From: Roseiconus nitratireducens
Lineage (GTDB): Bacteria; Planctomycetota; Planctomycetia; Pirellulales; Pirellulaceae
Assembly (NCBI RefSeq): GCF_008629675.1
Contig: NZ_VWOX01000002.1
Span: 1 to 64,000 of the forward strand
Reading direction: 5' to 3'
DNA: 64,000 nucleotides
A model generated the notes under the pieces. That model did not search any database, had not been told where the DNA came from, and worked only from the letters and a program-made list of their open reading frames with translations. Positions 37,775-47,422 of this stretch are shown piece by piece (the stretch's first letter is position 1; each line of letters opens with the position of its first letter). Both the position numbers and the translations under genes were made by a program.

Positions 37775-40677
37775 TGCTGTTCCTCTTTGGTATCTGGTTG
37801 CTGTTCACCACCGGGTCCGGAATCCGAACCGGCTTCCTCTTTCGTTGACTTTTCATCATTCGGATCGGCCGGTTGCGAGGCACCCGGCTCGGGCGATACC
37901 GACTTTGGTTTCTCCGCGTCTTCCGAGCTGTCCGACTTTTCAGGTGCTTCGTCGTTTCCGGCGGGTTCGACGGCCGACTCCTTTTGGGACCCGTCCGACG
38001 CTTTCTGCGAATCCTCGTCTTCCTGCGAACTTTCGTCCTTTTCAGATTCCTTCGCCCTGCTCACGGTCAACAACAACCGGTGGGCGTTGCGAAAACGGGG
38101 AGCAATCAACAACGCCTCGACCAGGTGTTCTTCCGCGGCGACATGGTCACCGGCGGCAACATGGGCCTGAGCCATTTCGAACTCCAGGCCGGCGACATCC
38201 ACGGGATTCATCGCTCGTCGGGCGCGGAGCGCCGGCAGAGCCAGCTCGGCTTTGCCCAAGCGTTGGTAAGCTTCCGACAGGGTTTGTTGCAGCTCCAACG
38301 AGAGCGGCTGAATCCCCAGAGACCGTTCGCACAGTTCGCGGACTGCATCCCAGTTTTCTCGCTCGCGTTCGATCTCGATCATCCGCTCCAGGGCCGGCAG
38401 GGCGTCGGAGGAGCGTTCCAAGAGCTTGGTCAAGGTCTGTGTTTCCAGCGGCCGGTCGTCCTGCTTCCGGTAGCACTGGGCCAGTAGTTCCAGCACACCT
38501 TCGCGCTCTCCGGTTGCCGCGCCCTGTGCGACCAATTCCTCCAACAACTTCGTTGCCCCGGCAAAGTCGTTCTGTTTCATCCGGTCTCGGGCAACGGCGA
38601 TTTTGCCCCAATAATTGTCCGGGTGTGACTTGGCCCACGTGATCACATCGCCGGGCGTGGGCGGATCCGGGTAATCTTCCCGGTCGAATTCCAAGTCAGG
38701 CGCAAAGCTGTTCGCGAGCTCGTGTGCGTATTCAGCAAACTGAAGCTCCAATCGCTCCAGCGGCGCGATGTTCATCGCGATGGCGTCGTTGGCAGCCACC
38801 CCATCGGCGAGGGAATCCAAAACGGCGTTGAAGGATTCTTCGCCGTACTGTTCGATCAAGAATTCGACGACCAGAGAGGATTCGTAATAGGCGAACTGCA
38901 GGTGAGTCGGCGACGGCGGCGCCAGGAACGCGCTACTCAGTCGCCCGATCGGCGTCAGGTCTTCGCCCAGAATCATCTCGCGGTAGCGCGGCGTCATCGA
39001 TTGGCCCCACGTCGGATCTCGCAACCGTTCCTCGTAAACCGAAATCCCTTCGCTCAACCACCGCGGCATCCGGTTGTTGGTTTTGGTCAGCGTGACCACG
39101 TGGCAGAATTCGTGCCACAGGACGCTCTTCCAATTGGACGGACGTGGGCCCTGGGAAGCCGGGCTGTTGGCGGTCACGACGTTGCCGAAACAGACGCCCA
39201 GGAATCCTTCTCCGCCGGGCAGCCCGAACGTGCGGATGGCGAAGTCCCCTTGCTTCGGATAGATCTCCACCAACACTGGGCGACGCAGCGTCAGATCGTA
39301 TTTTTCGCATAAAACGTTTCTGGCTTCGACCAGCAGGTCGGCGACCGCCTGGCCGTAAATCTTGTCTTCGGTGGGACTCATCCGAACCAGCAGGTCTCCC
39401 ACCTCCACCCGCACCGGGTCGGCGATCCGCCGCGTGACGAATCCATCGACACGATCTTTCAGGGTCATCAGGTTGTAGGCGACGACGTTGTAGGGGTCAG
39501 CCGTGTTGACCTGTTCGGCCAACTCCCAGCCCACTTTTTCGTCACCTAGACGCAACAGATCCTGGGCAAGTTGGAACGTGGCGGCCAAATGCGTCGGATC
39601 AGCCGTCAGGGCGCGACGTTGGTACTCGGCTCCTTCGGCAAAGCGATACTTGTCGGAAAGCTTCCGACCGATCAGGTGATCGACTTCGGGATTGTCCGGG
39701 TAGTGCTCCAGAGCTCGCCGGCGAAGTTCATTTTCTTTGGCATAGTCTCCCTTCAAATGAGCGAGCACGGCCTGCAATGCGAACGCCGATTCGTCCTTGG
39801 GATTGATCGCCAGAATCTTGTCGATCGTCTGAGCGGCCTGTTCGTAAAGTTCACGATCGATTTCATTTTCCGCTTGCAGGACCAACGACGGCACATACAC
39901 CGGGTTGGCCTGCAGGGCCGCCGAGAGGGCTTGGGAAGCGGCTTCGGCATCGGTGGGTTGCAAGGCGACGGCAAGCAGGTAGTCCAACCGGGCGTCTTCC
40001 AAGCCCCGTTGTTTGGCCCGCTGCACTGAGTCGGCAGCGACCTTGTAGTCCCCTTTCTCAACCGCCAGCTCTGCAGTCGCGATCAACGCCTCCAGATTCA
40101 GCGGATCGTTTTCGAGGACGCGGTCGTAAAACGACTTCAGGATGATCCGAGCATCGATCCCGTTCTTTGAAAAGAATCGGCCGGCGGCGACCAGCGTGTC
40201 CGCGGTGGCGTAGCGTAGCCGACCCGTTTGCAGGTCACGCTCGATCCTGGCCTTTTCAAGGGCGACGCGGTCGGGCAAGTCGTTGTAACGTGCCACGCGA
40301 ATTCCCAACACGCGCAGCGGCAAACTGGTTGGGTACCGATCGATTGCCGCCTCATAGGTTGCCAGCGCTTCGGAGTAGTCGCCGGTATCCAGTTGACACT
40401 GAATCAACAACTCCGACCAACGACGATTCCAGATCCCCCGCTCGACCTCCTCGGCAGCAATCTTTTTTGCCTCCTCCAGGCTGCCACGTCGATAAAGTGA
40501 CTCTGCCTCAGAAAAATTCGCCGCTTCGCTCAGTGACGGCGAGATACCGGAGAGACCGATCGTGATCGCAAACCAGATCAGAGCCAGACGCACACTGGCG
40601 AGAACCGATGGGGATGGCAAATGCAACAGCACAGTGAATCGTCGTCCGTGGGAAGGAGATTCGGCGGGCGCGTCCAT
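37771..40677 (-). CDS. TPR protein with gluzincin-type (HExxH) peptidase domain
   Basis: 968 residues. A signal/anchor helix (about 25-45) precedes many TPR units (about 60-420), then a peptidase MA-like domain with HEFCH near 520 in SVLWHEFCHVVTL and a downstream Glu in LSEGISVYEE, as expected for a zinc gluzincin. More TPRs follow (about 680-880), and the tail is highly acidic and Ser/Glu-rich. It is the first gene of the long minus-strand operon. The predicted role is an exported or membrane-tethered zinc peptidase with a protein-binding solenoid. The C-terminal ~80 acidic residues look disordered. Confidence 0.85.
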   Translation of the reverse strand: MDAPAESPSHGRRFTVLLHLPSPSVLASVRLALIWFAITIGLSGISPSLSEAANFSEAESLYRRGSLEEAKKIAAEEVERGIWNRRWSELLIQCQLDTGDYSEALATYEAAIDRYPTSLPLRVLGIRVARYNDLPDRVALEKARIERDLQTGRLRYATADTLVAAGRFFSKNGIDARIILKSFYDRVLENDPLNLEALIATAELAVEKGDYKVAADSVQRAKQRGLEDARLDYLLAVALQPTDAEAASQALSAALQANPVYVPSLVLQAENEIDRELYEQAAQTIDKILAINPKDESAFALQAVLAHLKGDYAKENELRRRALEHYPDNPEVDHLIGRKLSDKYRFAEGAEYQRRALTADPTHLAATFQLAQDLLRLGDEKVGWELAEQVNTADPYNVVAYNLMTLKDRVDGFVTRRIADPVRVEVGDLLVRMSPTEDKIYGQAVADLLVEARNVLCEKYDLTLRRPVLVEIYPKQGDFAIRTFGLPGGEGFLGVCFGNVVTANSPASQGPRPSNWKSVLWHEFCHVVTLTKTNNRMPRWLSEGISVYEERLRDPTWGQSMTPRYREMILGEDLTPIGRLSSAFLAPPSPTHLQFAYYESSLVVEFLIEQYGEESFNAVLDSLADGVAANDAIAMNIAPLERLELQFAEYAHELANSFAPDLEFDREDYPDPPTPGDVITWAKSHPDNYWGKIAVARDRMKQNDFAGATKLLEELVAQGAATGEREGVLELLAQCYRKQDDRPLETQTLTKLLERSSDALPALERMIEIERERENWDAVRELCERSLGIQPLSLELQQTLSEAYQRLGKAELALPALRARRAMNPVDVAGLEFEMAQAHVAAGDHVAAEEHLVEALLIAPRFRNAHRLLLTVSRAKESEKDESSQEDEDSQKASDGSQKESAVEPAGNDEAPEKSDSSEDAEKPKSVSPEPGASQPADPNDEKSTKEEAGSDSGPGGEQQPDTKEEQQ

Positions 40678-41281
40678 TGTAGCGGACCCGACAATGCTCG
40701 ATGAACAATTGCCGCAAGCGACAACATCCCGCCACTATCGCCCCGCTTGGGGCGTCCGGCCGGGAATCCCGCTGCGGAAGCCACTGCGGAGGAAGCCACT
40801 GCGGAGGAAGCCACTGCGGAGGAAGCCACTGCGGAGGAAGCCACTGCGACCCGGCAACAAACTGACAATCACGCCAAGCTCATCGCTTACCGAACGGACC
40901 GGGACGTTCATTGACTGTCGATCGTTCGTCGTGGATTCGCGTTTGATGGCCGTGACATACCGCTTCGCAACGATGGAACCCCAATCTCCGTCGCAGGTTC
41001 CGCCATGGACCGATTTGCCTACCGACATCCCGAGATACGAACCAACCTTGCGGGACATCGGAGTGCGGCGGGCCCCCGTCAACCGGTGGTCCGGAGACCC
41101 TGGTGCCTGCTGCTTCAACCAAGCCTCATCGGCCCATCGTGTGGACCCCACGCTCACGCGATTGTTCCTCGCCCGTTGGATGGGCCCGGTAGGATGGGCC
41201 CGGTAGGATGGATTGTGACCAGATCAAAAGCATCTATTCTTTGACGACGACACAACTTTCTATCGCTTGCAGGAATCAAAC
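40678..41281. other. Operon-head intergenic region with 15-bp tandem repeat
   Basis: About 600 bp divergent region between the TPR-peptidase operon and the S9 peptidase. A 15-bp tandem repeat (GCGGAGGAAGCCACT, four perfect copies at 40786-40845 plus a 12-bp partial at 40774-40785) sits roughly 100-170 bp upstream of the operon start. A shorter repeat TGGGCCCGGTAGGA occurs twice near 41179-41207. Open frames across the area are repeat artefacts. Promoters of both genes should lie here. Confidence 0.6.
40774..40845. repeat. 15-bp tandem repeat, four perfect copies plus partial
   Basis: Unit GCGGAGGAAGCCACT, non-coding, directly upstream of the MoxR/VWA operon. It may act as a phase-variable or spacing element on the operon promoter; this is inference from position only. 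Confidence 0.9.
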
Positions 41282-43645
41282 GTGCTTTCAATTCGACTGT
41301 CTGTTCTGGATGGCAAAGGCGGGGCCTTTTACGCTGCGTTGATCGCCCTGCTTTTCTTTTCGTCCCAGATTCACGCCGCCGACTCCCCTGACAATGGGGA
41401 AACCGATCGACCCAAGCAGCGAAGCCGCACCATCAATCAGCGGCTCGCCCCCGATTGGATTGACGACCACCATTTTACGTTTCGGAGAGAGGATTCGGAC
41501 GGTGACATCGACACCGTGCTGGTCGATGCGCTCAGTGGCGAGATGTCCGTGCAGAATGATCCGGAGAACGACGAATCGAATGCCGGACTTTCTGGGGGGC
41601 CTCCGCCTCGGTCGCAGAACAGCAGCGACCATACCGAGATCGAATTCATCAACCAGGCGGACCAGCCGGTGGAGATTCTGTGGGTGGAAGATTCCGGTCG
41701 CCCTCGGGGATACGGAGAATTGGCTGTCGGGCAAACGCGACGGCAACACACTTTCGTGGGACACGCGTGGATGGTGCGAGGACGCGACGGCACCTATTAC
41801 GGAAGCCTGGTCGCCAACGCCCTGGGAAATACCGCCCGCATAGAAAAGGCCTTTGATGCGCCCCCGGAACGTCGGACGCCCCGCCGCCGCTGGTCGAATC
41901 GCCGCCGTGATGGTTCTGGCCGATCGCCCGACGGTTCACGCGAGCTGCGTGCCACCGACAGCGGTCTTCAAATTCGGACGCTCGAATCAGATGACGCCTG
42001 GAGAGATCTGCCCGTGGGACCGCTGGACGGCGCCGAACTGCGTTCCCCCCAATGGTCGCCTGACGGCAAGGTCGTCGCGGTCTGGAAAGTGGACGAGCAT
42101 CCCGCCGAGGAAGTCTTCACCATTGAATCCTCACCCGATGAGGGCGGCCGCGCGGTCCTGCACCGCCACGACTATCGGCTGCCCGGTGACCCGATGGACG
42201 AACATCACCTGCTGGTGTTCGACGCTGAAACCGAAAACCCGCTGGCGGTTGACCTACCGGTGTTTGATTTCGGTCGACCTCGGATTCATTGGTTCGACGG
42301 TCACAAGATGGCAATCGAGAAGGTGGACCGCGGACACGGCCGATTCCGTTTGTTTGTCGTCGATCCGATCCAGGGCGAGTGGTTCAATGCGATCGACGAG
42401 CGACCGGACACGTTCGTGTGGACCCAACACGGGCCGCCCGTCTCTCCGGTCACCTACCTGCAGGATTCCGATCGGGTGATCTATTCTAGTGAGAAGTCGG
42501 GCTACCGCCATCTGTACCTGGTCGACCTGGCCGCGCAATCACCGATGACTCCAATCACTCAAGGCGATTGGCTGGTCCGCGAGATCGTCGAGATCGACGA
42601 GTCCAACCAGACGGTGGACTTGCTGGTCGGCGAGTATTTCGATGACCAAGATCCCTACCACCGTCACCTGGTCCGCGCGAGCCTGCAGGGCGGTGACGTC
42701 GTTCCGATCACCGAGGGCGACGGAGACCATGAAGTTCAGTTTTCACCGGACCGCCAATACGTGGTGGTGACCTACAGTCGCGCCGACGCCCCGCCCGTTC
42801 ACGAACTGCGTCGCACCACGGACGGTTCCCTGGTCACTGAGTTGATGCGAGCCGAGCGGATCAATGATTCTGACGCTGGCGATTGGGAGCTGCCTCGCGT
42901 TTTTCACGCGGCCGGTCGAGACGGGTCGACCGAGATCTGGGGATTGATTCACTTTCCCGAAGATTTTGATCCGTCCCTGGCCGATCACTATCCGATCATC
43001 GAAGCGATCTATGCGGGCCCCCACGGATCGCATGTCCCCAAACGCTACCGGCACGGCAGATCCTATGAAGACCTCACGTCGATGGGTTTTGTCGTGGTAC
43101 AGATCGACGGCATGGGAACTGCCAATCGATCCAAAGCGTTCCACGACGTCTGTTGGCAAAATCTGAAAGACGCCGGTTTCCCGGACCGCGTCGCATGGAT
43201 CAAAGCCGCCGCCGAAAAGTATCCCGCGCTTGACCCATCGCGGGTCGGCGTGTTTGGGACATCCGCCGGCGGTCAAAACGCGTGCGGTGCACTGCTCTTC
43301 CACGGTGACTTCTACAAAGCCGCTGTGGCCTCCTGCGGTTGTCACGACAATCGGATGGACAAGGCGTCTTGGAACGAACAGTGGATGGGCTACCCGGTCG
43401 ACCAACACTATTCCGACAGCAGCAATATCGACAATGCCCATCGCTTGCAGGGCGATCTATTCCTGATCGTCGGAGAACTGGATGAAAATGTTCCGCCGGA
43501 GTCGACGTACCGGTTGGTCGATGCATTGATCGATCACCGAAAGCGGTTCGACTTCCTGATGGTCCCGGGAATGGGCCACAGTGACGGAGGCACCTACGGC
43601 CGAGACCGCATGCGCGAGTTCTTCCGGCGCACCTTGAAGCCCTGA
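41282..43645 (+). CDS. S9 (DPP IV-type) peptidase with VHL-beta-like insert
   Basis: 787 residues from a GTG at 41282, chosen because AGGA at 41270-41273 lies 8 bp upstream; a TTG at 41267 is the alternative. Signal peptide FYAALIALLFFSSQIHAADS. An N-terminal DPP IV beta-propeller part is followed by a prolyl oligopeptidase alpha/beta-hydrolase: Ser in GTSAGGQNA near 659, Asp in GELDENVPPES, His in GMGHSDGG. Between about 118 and 190 there is an insert resembling the pVHL beta domain (IEFINQADQPVEILWV, GYGELAVGQTRRQHTFVGHAW). Secreted peptidase; the insert may bind a partner or hydroxylated peptide. Confidence 0.88.
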   Translation: MLSIRLSVLDGKGGAFYAALIALLFFSSQIHAADSPDNGETDRPKQRSRTINQRLAPDWIDDHHFTFRREDSDGDIDTVLVDALSGEMSVQNDPENDESNAGLSGGPPPRSQNSSDHTEIEFINQADQPVEILWVEDSGRPRGYGELAVGQTRRQHTFVGHAWMVRGRDGTYYGSLVANALGNTARIEKAFDAPPERRTPRRRWSNRRRDGSGRSPDGSRELRATDSGLQIRTLESDDAWRDLPVGPLDGAELRSPQWSPDGKVVAVWKVDEHPAEEVFTIESSPDEGGRAVLHRHDYRLPGDPMDEHHLLVFDAETENPLAVDLPVFDFGRPRIHWFDGHKMAIEKVDRGHGRFRLFVVDPIQGEWFNAIDERPDTFVWTQHGPPVSPVTYLQDSDRVIYSSEKSGYRHLYLVDLAAQSPMTPITQGDWLVREIVEIDESNQTVDLLVGEYFDDQDPYHRHLVRASLQGGDVVPITEGDGDHEVQFSPDRQYVVVTYSRADAPPVHELRRTTDGSLVTELMRAERINDSDAGDWELPRVFHAAGRDGSTEIWGLIHFPEDFDPSLADHYPIIEAIYAGPHGSHVPKRYRHGRSYEDLTSMGFVVVQIDGMGTANRSKAFHDVCWQNLKDAGFPDRVAWIKAAAEKYPALDPSRVGVFGTSAGGQNACGALLFHGDFYKAAVASCGCHDNRMDKASWNEQWMGYPVDQHYSDSSNIDNAHRLQGDLFLIVGELDENVPPESTYRLVDALIDHRKRFDFLMVPGMGHSDGGTYGRDRMREFFRRTLKP

Positions 43646-43727
43646 CGCGAGCCCGTCTTGCCCGTTAACGACACCCCCCCCTGCGAAGCCTTGCACGCCG
43701 CTTCGCACCCTTTCTCAGGATTCACTT

Positions 43728-43946
43728 ATGCGCGGGTTGATCATCACCGTCCTTATCGTGGCGCTCCTCTTCTTCGCCGGCTGGCTCCAATACTCCACCA
43801 CCGACGGTGATCCCACCATTCGCGTGGATACCGAAGAGGTGAAGGAAGATACGGCAAAGATGGTGGAGAAGGCCAACCAGTTGGCCGGGAAAGTCGGCGA
43901 ATCCATTGACGCCAAACCGAACGAAGAAGAAGACTCGGCGGAATGA
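43728..43946 (+). CDS. Small single-pass membrane protein
   Basis: 72 residues. One N-terminal membrane helix (IITVLIVALLFFAGWLQY) is followed by an acidic cytoplasmic or periplasmic helical tail (VDTEEVKEDTAKMVEKANQL) rich in Glu and Asp. Lies 82 bp after the S9 peptidase on the same strand. No family recognised. Good coding composition and an ATG support it being real. Confidence 0.7.
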   Translation: MRGLIITVLIVALLFFAGWLQYSTTDGDPTIRVDTEEVKEDTAKMVEKANQLAGKVGESIDAKPNEEEDSAE

Positions 43947-44461
43947 GTGGATGCCGTCCGCGACATCGCCACCGCCGCCGGGCGATGGTGAACGGTGGCA
44001 GAGATGCTATTCCTGCATCGACAACTGGCGACGTTAGCTAAAAATCAAGCCGAACCGGCTACGCGGCCACGATGATTCCCAGACAGAGTGCCAGAATCAG
44101 GAAGATCGCCTTGCCGATTTGTTCAATGATGGACATCTCGCGTGACCCAAATGCAAGGAAGTGATTCGTTGACGCCGCACTGGACTTCCGTCCGACCAGC
44201 CGCGGGGTTGCAAACCCGGTACCGCAACCCGGCCGACTTTCAAAGATTCTAATTACGGGAAACCGCGGATGAGCGTTTTTTCCCGGTTTCTGCCGATCGG
44301 CGGCGAGTAGCCCGGCTGTCGAATGTCACGTCTGGCTGCCCCGCGCGTGCTCATTTCTTGACCATCCCTGCCTCCAATCGAGCGGCGGGTGTGCTCCGTC
44401 TGCCGGCTGTGATTCAATGGGGCGAGCACCACCAGACCTCACACTGCCCCAGGATTTCCCG
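43947..44461. other. Intergenic region with a stem-loop and a tiny ORF
   Basis: 515 bp without a long gene. It contains a 25-codon membrane ORF on the minus strand (44059-44136) and an imperfect stem-loop at about 44205-44230 (GGGTTGC facing GCAACCC). Otherwise I see nothing. Confidence 0.4.
44059..44136 (-). CDS. Possible 25-residue membrane peptide
   Basis: ATG at 44136, TAG at 44059. The peptide is MSIIEQIGKAIFLILALCLG plus IIVAA, essentially one hydrophobic helix after a short polar start. Composition fits a genuine small membrane protein, but a good ribosome site is not obvious and nothing conserved is available to confirm it. It lies opposite the small membrane protein upstream. Confidence 0.4.
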   Translation of the reverse strand: MSIIEQIGKAIFLILALCLGIIVAA

Positions 44462-45484
44462 ATGAAAAGCTATCAGATCACCGGCCCCAATGGATTGGAT
44501 GCACTGGTTCCGGTGGACCGGCCCGAGCCGGAAATCGGGCCGCACGAGGTCTTAGTCGAGATGCGAGCCTGGTCGCTGAACTACCGCGATTTGGGGATGC
44601 CGCACGGCGGTTATTACCGCAACGACAAGGTCAAACGCGATCCACCGATGGTTCCGCTGTCCGATGGCGCCGGTGAGGTGATCGCCGTCGGAGACCAGGT
44701 GACGCGTTTTCGCCCGGGAGATCGGGTGGCCGGAATCTTCTTTCAAACCTGGTTGGCAGGCGACCTGACCGATGCGCAGATCGGATCCGCCCTCGGCGGA
44801 GCGATCGATGGCGTCCTTTCCGAACGCGTGGCGTTTCACCAGGACGGTCTGGTCCGCTTGCCGGAATCGTACTCCTTCGCCCAAGGAGCCACGCTCCCCT
44901 GCGCGGCGGTGACCGCCTGGCAGGCGCTGACGCTGGGGAACTTGCAAGCCGGGCAGACCGTGCTGATGCTCGGTACCGGCGGTGTTTCCATTTTTGCCTT
45001 GCAGTTCGCCAAAGCCTTTGGGGCGCGCGCCATCATCACCTCCAGCAGTGATAAGAAATTGCAAACCGCCAAGGAACTGGGGGCCGATGTCGGCATCAAC
45101 TACGGCAACCATCCTGAATGGCAAAAGGAGGTGCTGGAAGCCACCGATGGCGTTGGTGTCGACAACGTCATCGAAGTCGGCGGCGCCGGGACCTTCGAAC
45201 GCTCCTTGGCATCGGCCAAAGTCAGCGGACGCGTCAGCTTGATCGGCGTGTTGACGGGACAACCCGATCAGAATCCGTCACCGATGATGACCCTGTTCAA
45301 ACGACTAACGGTTCAGGGGATTTACGTCGGCAGTCGAGAGATGTTTGAAGCCATGGTCCGGGCGATTGAGGTCAATTCGATCGAACCGGTGATCGATCAA
45401 GTGTTCGGGTTTGATCAGGTCAAAGAAGCGTACCAGTCGATGCAACAAGCCGGACACGTCGGAAAGATTGTGATCGAACGCTGA
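44462..45484 (+). CDS. MDR-family NAD(P)-dependent oxidoreductase, zinc-free type
   Basis: 340 residues from the ATG at 44462 (MKSYQITGPNG). Medium-chain dehydrogenase/reductase fold: GroES-like part with WSLNYRDLGMPHGGYY, GDRVAGIFFQTW, then LPCAAVTAWQAL and a Rossmann GTGGVSIFALQFAKA. The catalytic-zinc Cys/His ligands are missing, as in quinone oxidoreductases (zeta-crystallin, QOR type). It probably reduces a quinone or enone with NADPH; the substrate is open. The upstream gap is repeat-free apart from a stem-loop. Downstream lies a sulfatase. Confidence 0.88.
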   Translation: MKSYQITGPNGLDALVPVDRPEPEIGPHEVLVEMRAWSLNYRDLGMPHGGYYRNDKVKRDPPMVPLSDGAGEVIAVGDQVTRFRPGDRVAGIFFQTWLAGDLTDAQIGSALGGAIDGVLSERVAFHQDGLVRLPESYSFAQGATLPCAAVTAWQALTLGNLQAGQTVLMLGTGGVSIFALQFAKAFGARAIITSSSDKKLQTAKELGADVGINYGNHPEWQKEVLEATDGVGVDNVIEVGGAGTFERSLASAKVSGRVSLIGVLTGQPDQNPSPMMTLFKRLTVQGIYVGSREMFEAMVRAIEVNSIEPVIDQVFGFDQVKEAYQSMQQAGHVGKIVIER

Positions 45485-45658
45485 ACGACCACTGCCTGCC
45501 GCGTACTTGCTGGACCGGCGGTCGGACGGGTTTTGTCGATGACCAGCCCGATGGGTTAGAATCTTGTCGAAGCGACCTTCTCGCCTGCTCCAATGCGTTG
45601 ATTCTTGCCTTGCATCCCTCCGATTCGCACCCTTCTCCCTCCCCACGACGAATCCACC

Positions 45659-47422
45659 ATGTTCCATCTCGCTCGAACCTTTCTGTGGTTACCGCTGGTC
45701 GTCTACGCGTTGACGGCCGCCGCATCGGAAAACGGCTCCGAACAGCCTCCGAATATCATCATCGTGATGCCGGACGACATGGGGTACGGCGACCTTGGAT
45801 TCACCGGCAACCCCGTCGTTCGGACGCCCAACCTGGATCGGTTCGCTTCCGAGAGCGCCCGATTGACGGAGTTCTACGTCAGCCCCGTCTGTTCGCCGAC
45901 GCGGGCCTGTCTGATGACGGGACATTACAATTACCGAACCCGCGTGATCGATACGTTCAAGGGCCGATCCATGATGGATCCTGACGAGGTGACGCTGGCT
46001 GAGCGACTGGGCGACGCCGGATACGCGACCGGGATCTTTGGAAAATGGCATCTGGGCGACAATTACCCGCTGCGCCCGATGGATCAAGGTTTCGATGAAT
46101 CGCTGATCCACCGTGGCGGCGGACTCGCCCAGCCGTCGGAACCGATTGAGAACGACCGCCGTTACACCAATCCGATCCTGTTCCACAACGGCGAGCAGGT
46201 GCAAACCGAAGGCTATTGCACCGATGTCTATTTCGATGCCGCGATGGACTTCATGAAGTCCGCGGTCCAGCGCCAGCAACCCTTTTTCGTGTACCTGCCA
46301 CCCAACGCGCCGCACGGGCCTTTCCACGACGTCCCCGAAGACCTGCTGGCGTACTATCAATCGGTCGACCTGACGCCGGTGCTGGGCAAGAATCAATCAA
46401 AGAAGCACCAGGACACGGTCGCCCGCGTTTTCGCCATGGTTGAGAACATCGACCAGAATTTTGGAAGACTCGACCGGTTTCTCCAGTCCAACGGGCTGAA
46501 AGAGAACACGTTGGTTTTGTTCTTGACTGACAACGGCCCCAACACGAACCGTTACGTCGGTCCATTCCGGGAAATGAAATCACATGTCCACGAAGGCGGC
46601 ATCCGTACGGTGTTCTTTGCTCGCTGGCCGGCAAGCCTGACGCCCGGAGTCACCAGCGATCGAATTGCTGCCCACATCGACATCTTCCCCACGGTGGCGG
46701 CGGCGGCCGGAGTCAGTACAGAATCGGGCAACAAGTTGGATGGAAAAAACTTGTTGCCATTGCTTCGCGGCGAGGCCGATGGTTGGCCGGACCGGGCGTT
46801 ATTCTTCCAGTCGCACCGCGGCAACCGCCCGGTCGAATTCCATCACTTCGGCGTACGAACGCAAAACTGGAAACTGGTCCGTTCAACGGGATTTGGCCGC
46901 GAAACCATCGTCAACGATGCACCCTTTGAGTTGTACCGGATCACCGGTGATCCGGGCGAGCGACAAGACGTCTCGGACCAGTATCCGGACAAGCTGAAGG
47001 AATTGAAGTCGCGCTACCAGGATTGGTTTCATGACGTTTCACAGACGCGCGACGACAATTACGCCCCACCACGGATCGTGATCGGATCCGATCAGGAGCC
47101 CACGTCGGTCTTATCGATTCAAGACTGGCGGGTGGGCGAGTCGTCTGGTTGGGGAAACGACGGCCGCTGGAAAGTTCGCATTGTGGACGCGGGCCCCTAC
47201 CGGGCAACGGTTCGCTGGGATTCTCCGATCGGAAATCGAAATGTGACACTCTCGGTTGGCGACCAACAATTTCGGGCCTCGCTGGAGCCAGGGCAGACCA
47301 GCGTGACCCTCCCGTCGATCGAACTGCCGCTCGGGGCGGTCGACATCGGTGTCGAAGTGACTCCGGCGAAAGGTGCAGAACGCGTCCGATTTGTGACCCT
47401 GGAACGCCATTCGACGCCTTGA
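45659..47422 (+). CDS. Secreted sulfatase with C-terminal beta-sandwich module
   Basis: 587 residues from the ATG at 45659. Signal peptide (FHLARTFLWLPLVVYALTAA) and metal Asp pair in IVMPDDMGYGD. The formylglycine site is C78-S-P-T-R in YVSPVCSPTRACLMTG. Core sulfatase blocks GIFGKWHLGDNYP and LTDNGPNTNRY follow. After the sulfatase, about residues 480-587 form a strand-rich module (LSIQDWRVGESSG, PYRATVRWDSPIG, LPLGAVDIGVEVTP), typical of arylsulfatase C-terminal extensions in planctomycetes. It should remove sulfate from carbohydrate or aryl substrates outside the cytoplasm. Substrate unknown. Confidence 0.93.
   Translation: MFHLARTFLWLPLVVYALTAAASENGSEQPPNIIIVMPDDMGYGDLGFTGNPVVRTPNLDRFASESARLTEFYVSPVCSPTRACLMTGHYNYRTRVIDTFKGRSMMDPDEVTLAERLGDAGYATGIFGKWHLGDNYPLRPMDQGFDESLIHRGGGLAQPSEPIENDRRYTNPILFHNGEQVQTEGYCTDVYFDAAMDFMKSAVQRQQPFFVYLPPNAPHGPFHDVPEDLLAYYQSVDLTPVLGKNQSKKHQDTVARVFAMVENIDQNFGRLDRFLQSNGLKENTLVLFLTDNGPNTNRYVGPFREMKSHVHEGGIRTVFFARWPASLTPGVTSDRIAAHIDIFPTVAAAAGVSTESGNKLDGKNLLPLLRGEADGWPDRALFFQSHRGNRPVEFHHFGVRTQNWKLVRSTGFGRETIVNDAPFELYRITGDPGERQDVSDQYPDKLKELKSRYQDWFHDVSQTRDDNYAPPRIVIGSDQEPTSVLSIQDWRVGESSGWGNDGRWKVRIVDAGPYRATVRWDSPIGNRNVTLSVGDQQFRASLEPGQTSVTLPSIELPLGAVDIGVEVTPAKGAERVRFVTLERHSTP

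Noticed and set aside
40735..41157. Minus-strand frame with SGFLR repeats
   Set aside because: It is produced by the non-coding 15-bp tandem repeat and covers the operon-head intergenic region.
44197..44232. Stem-loop as a tRNA or riboswitch
   Set aside because: Only a simple imperfect stem, with no cloverleaf or conserved core.
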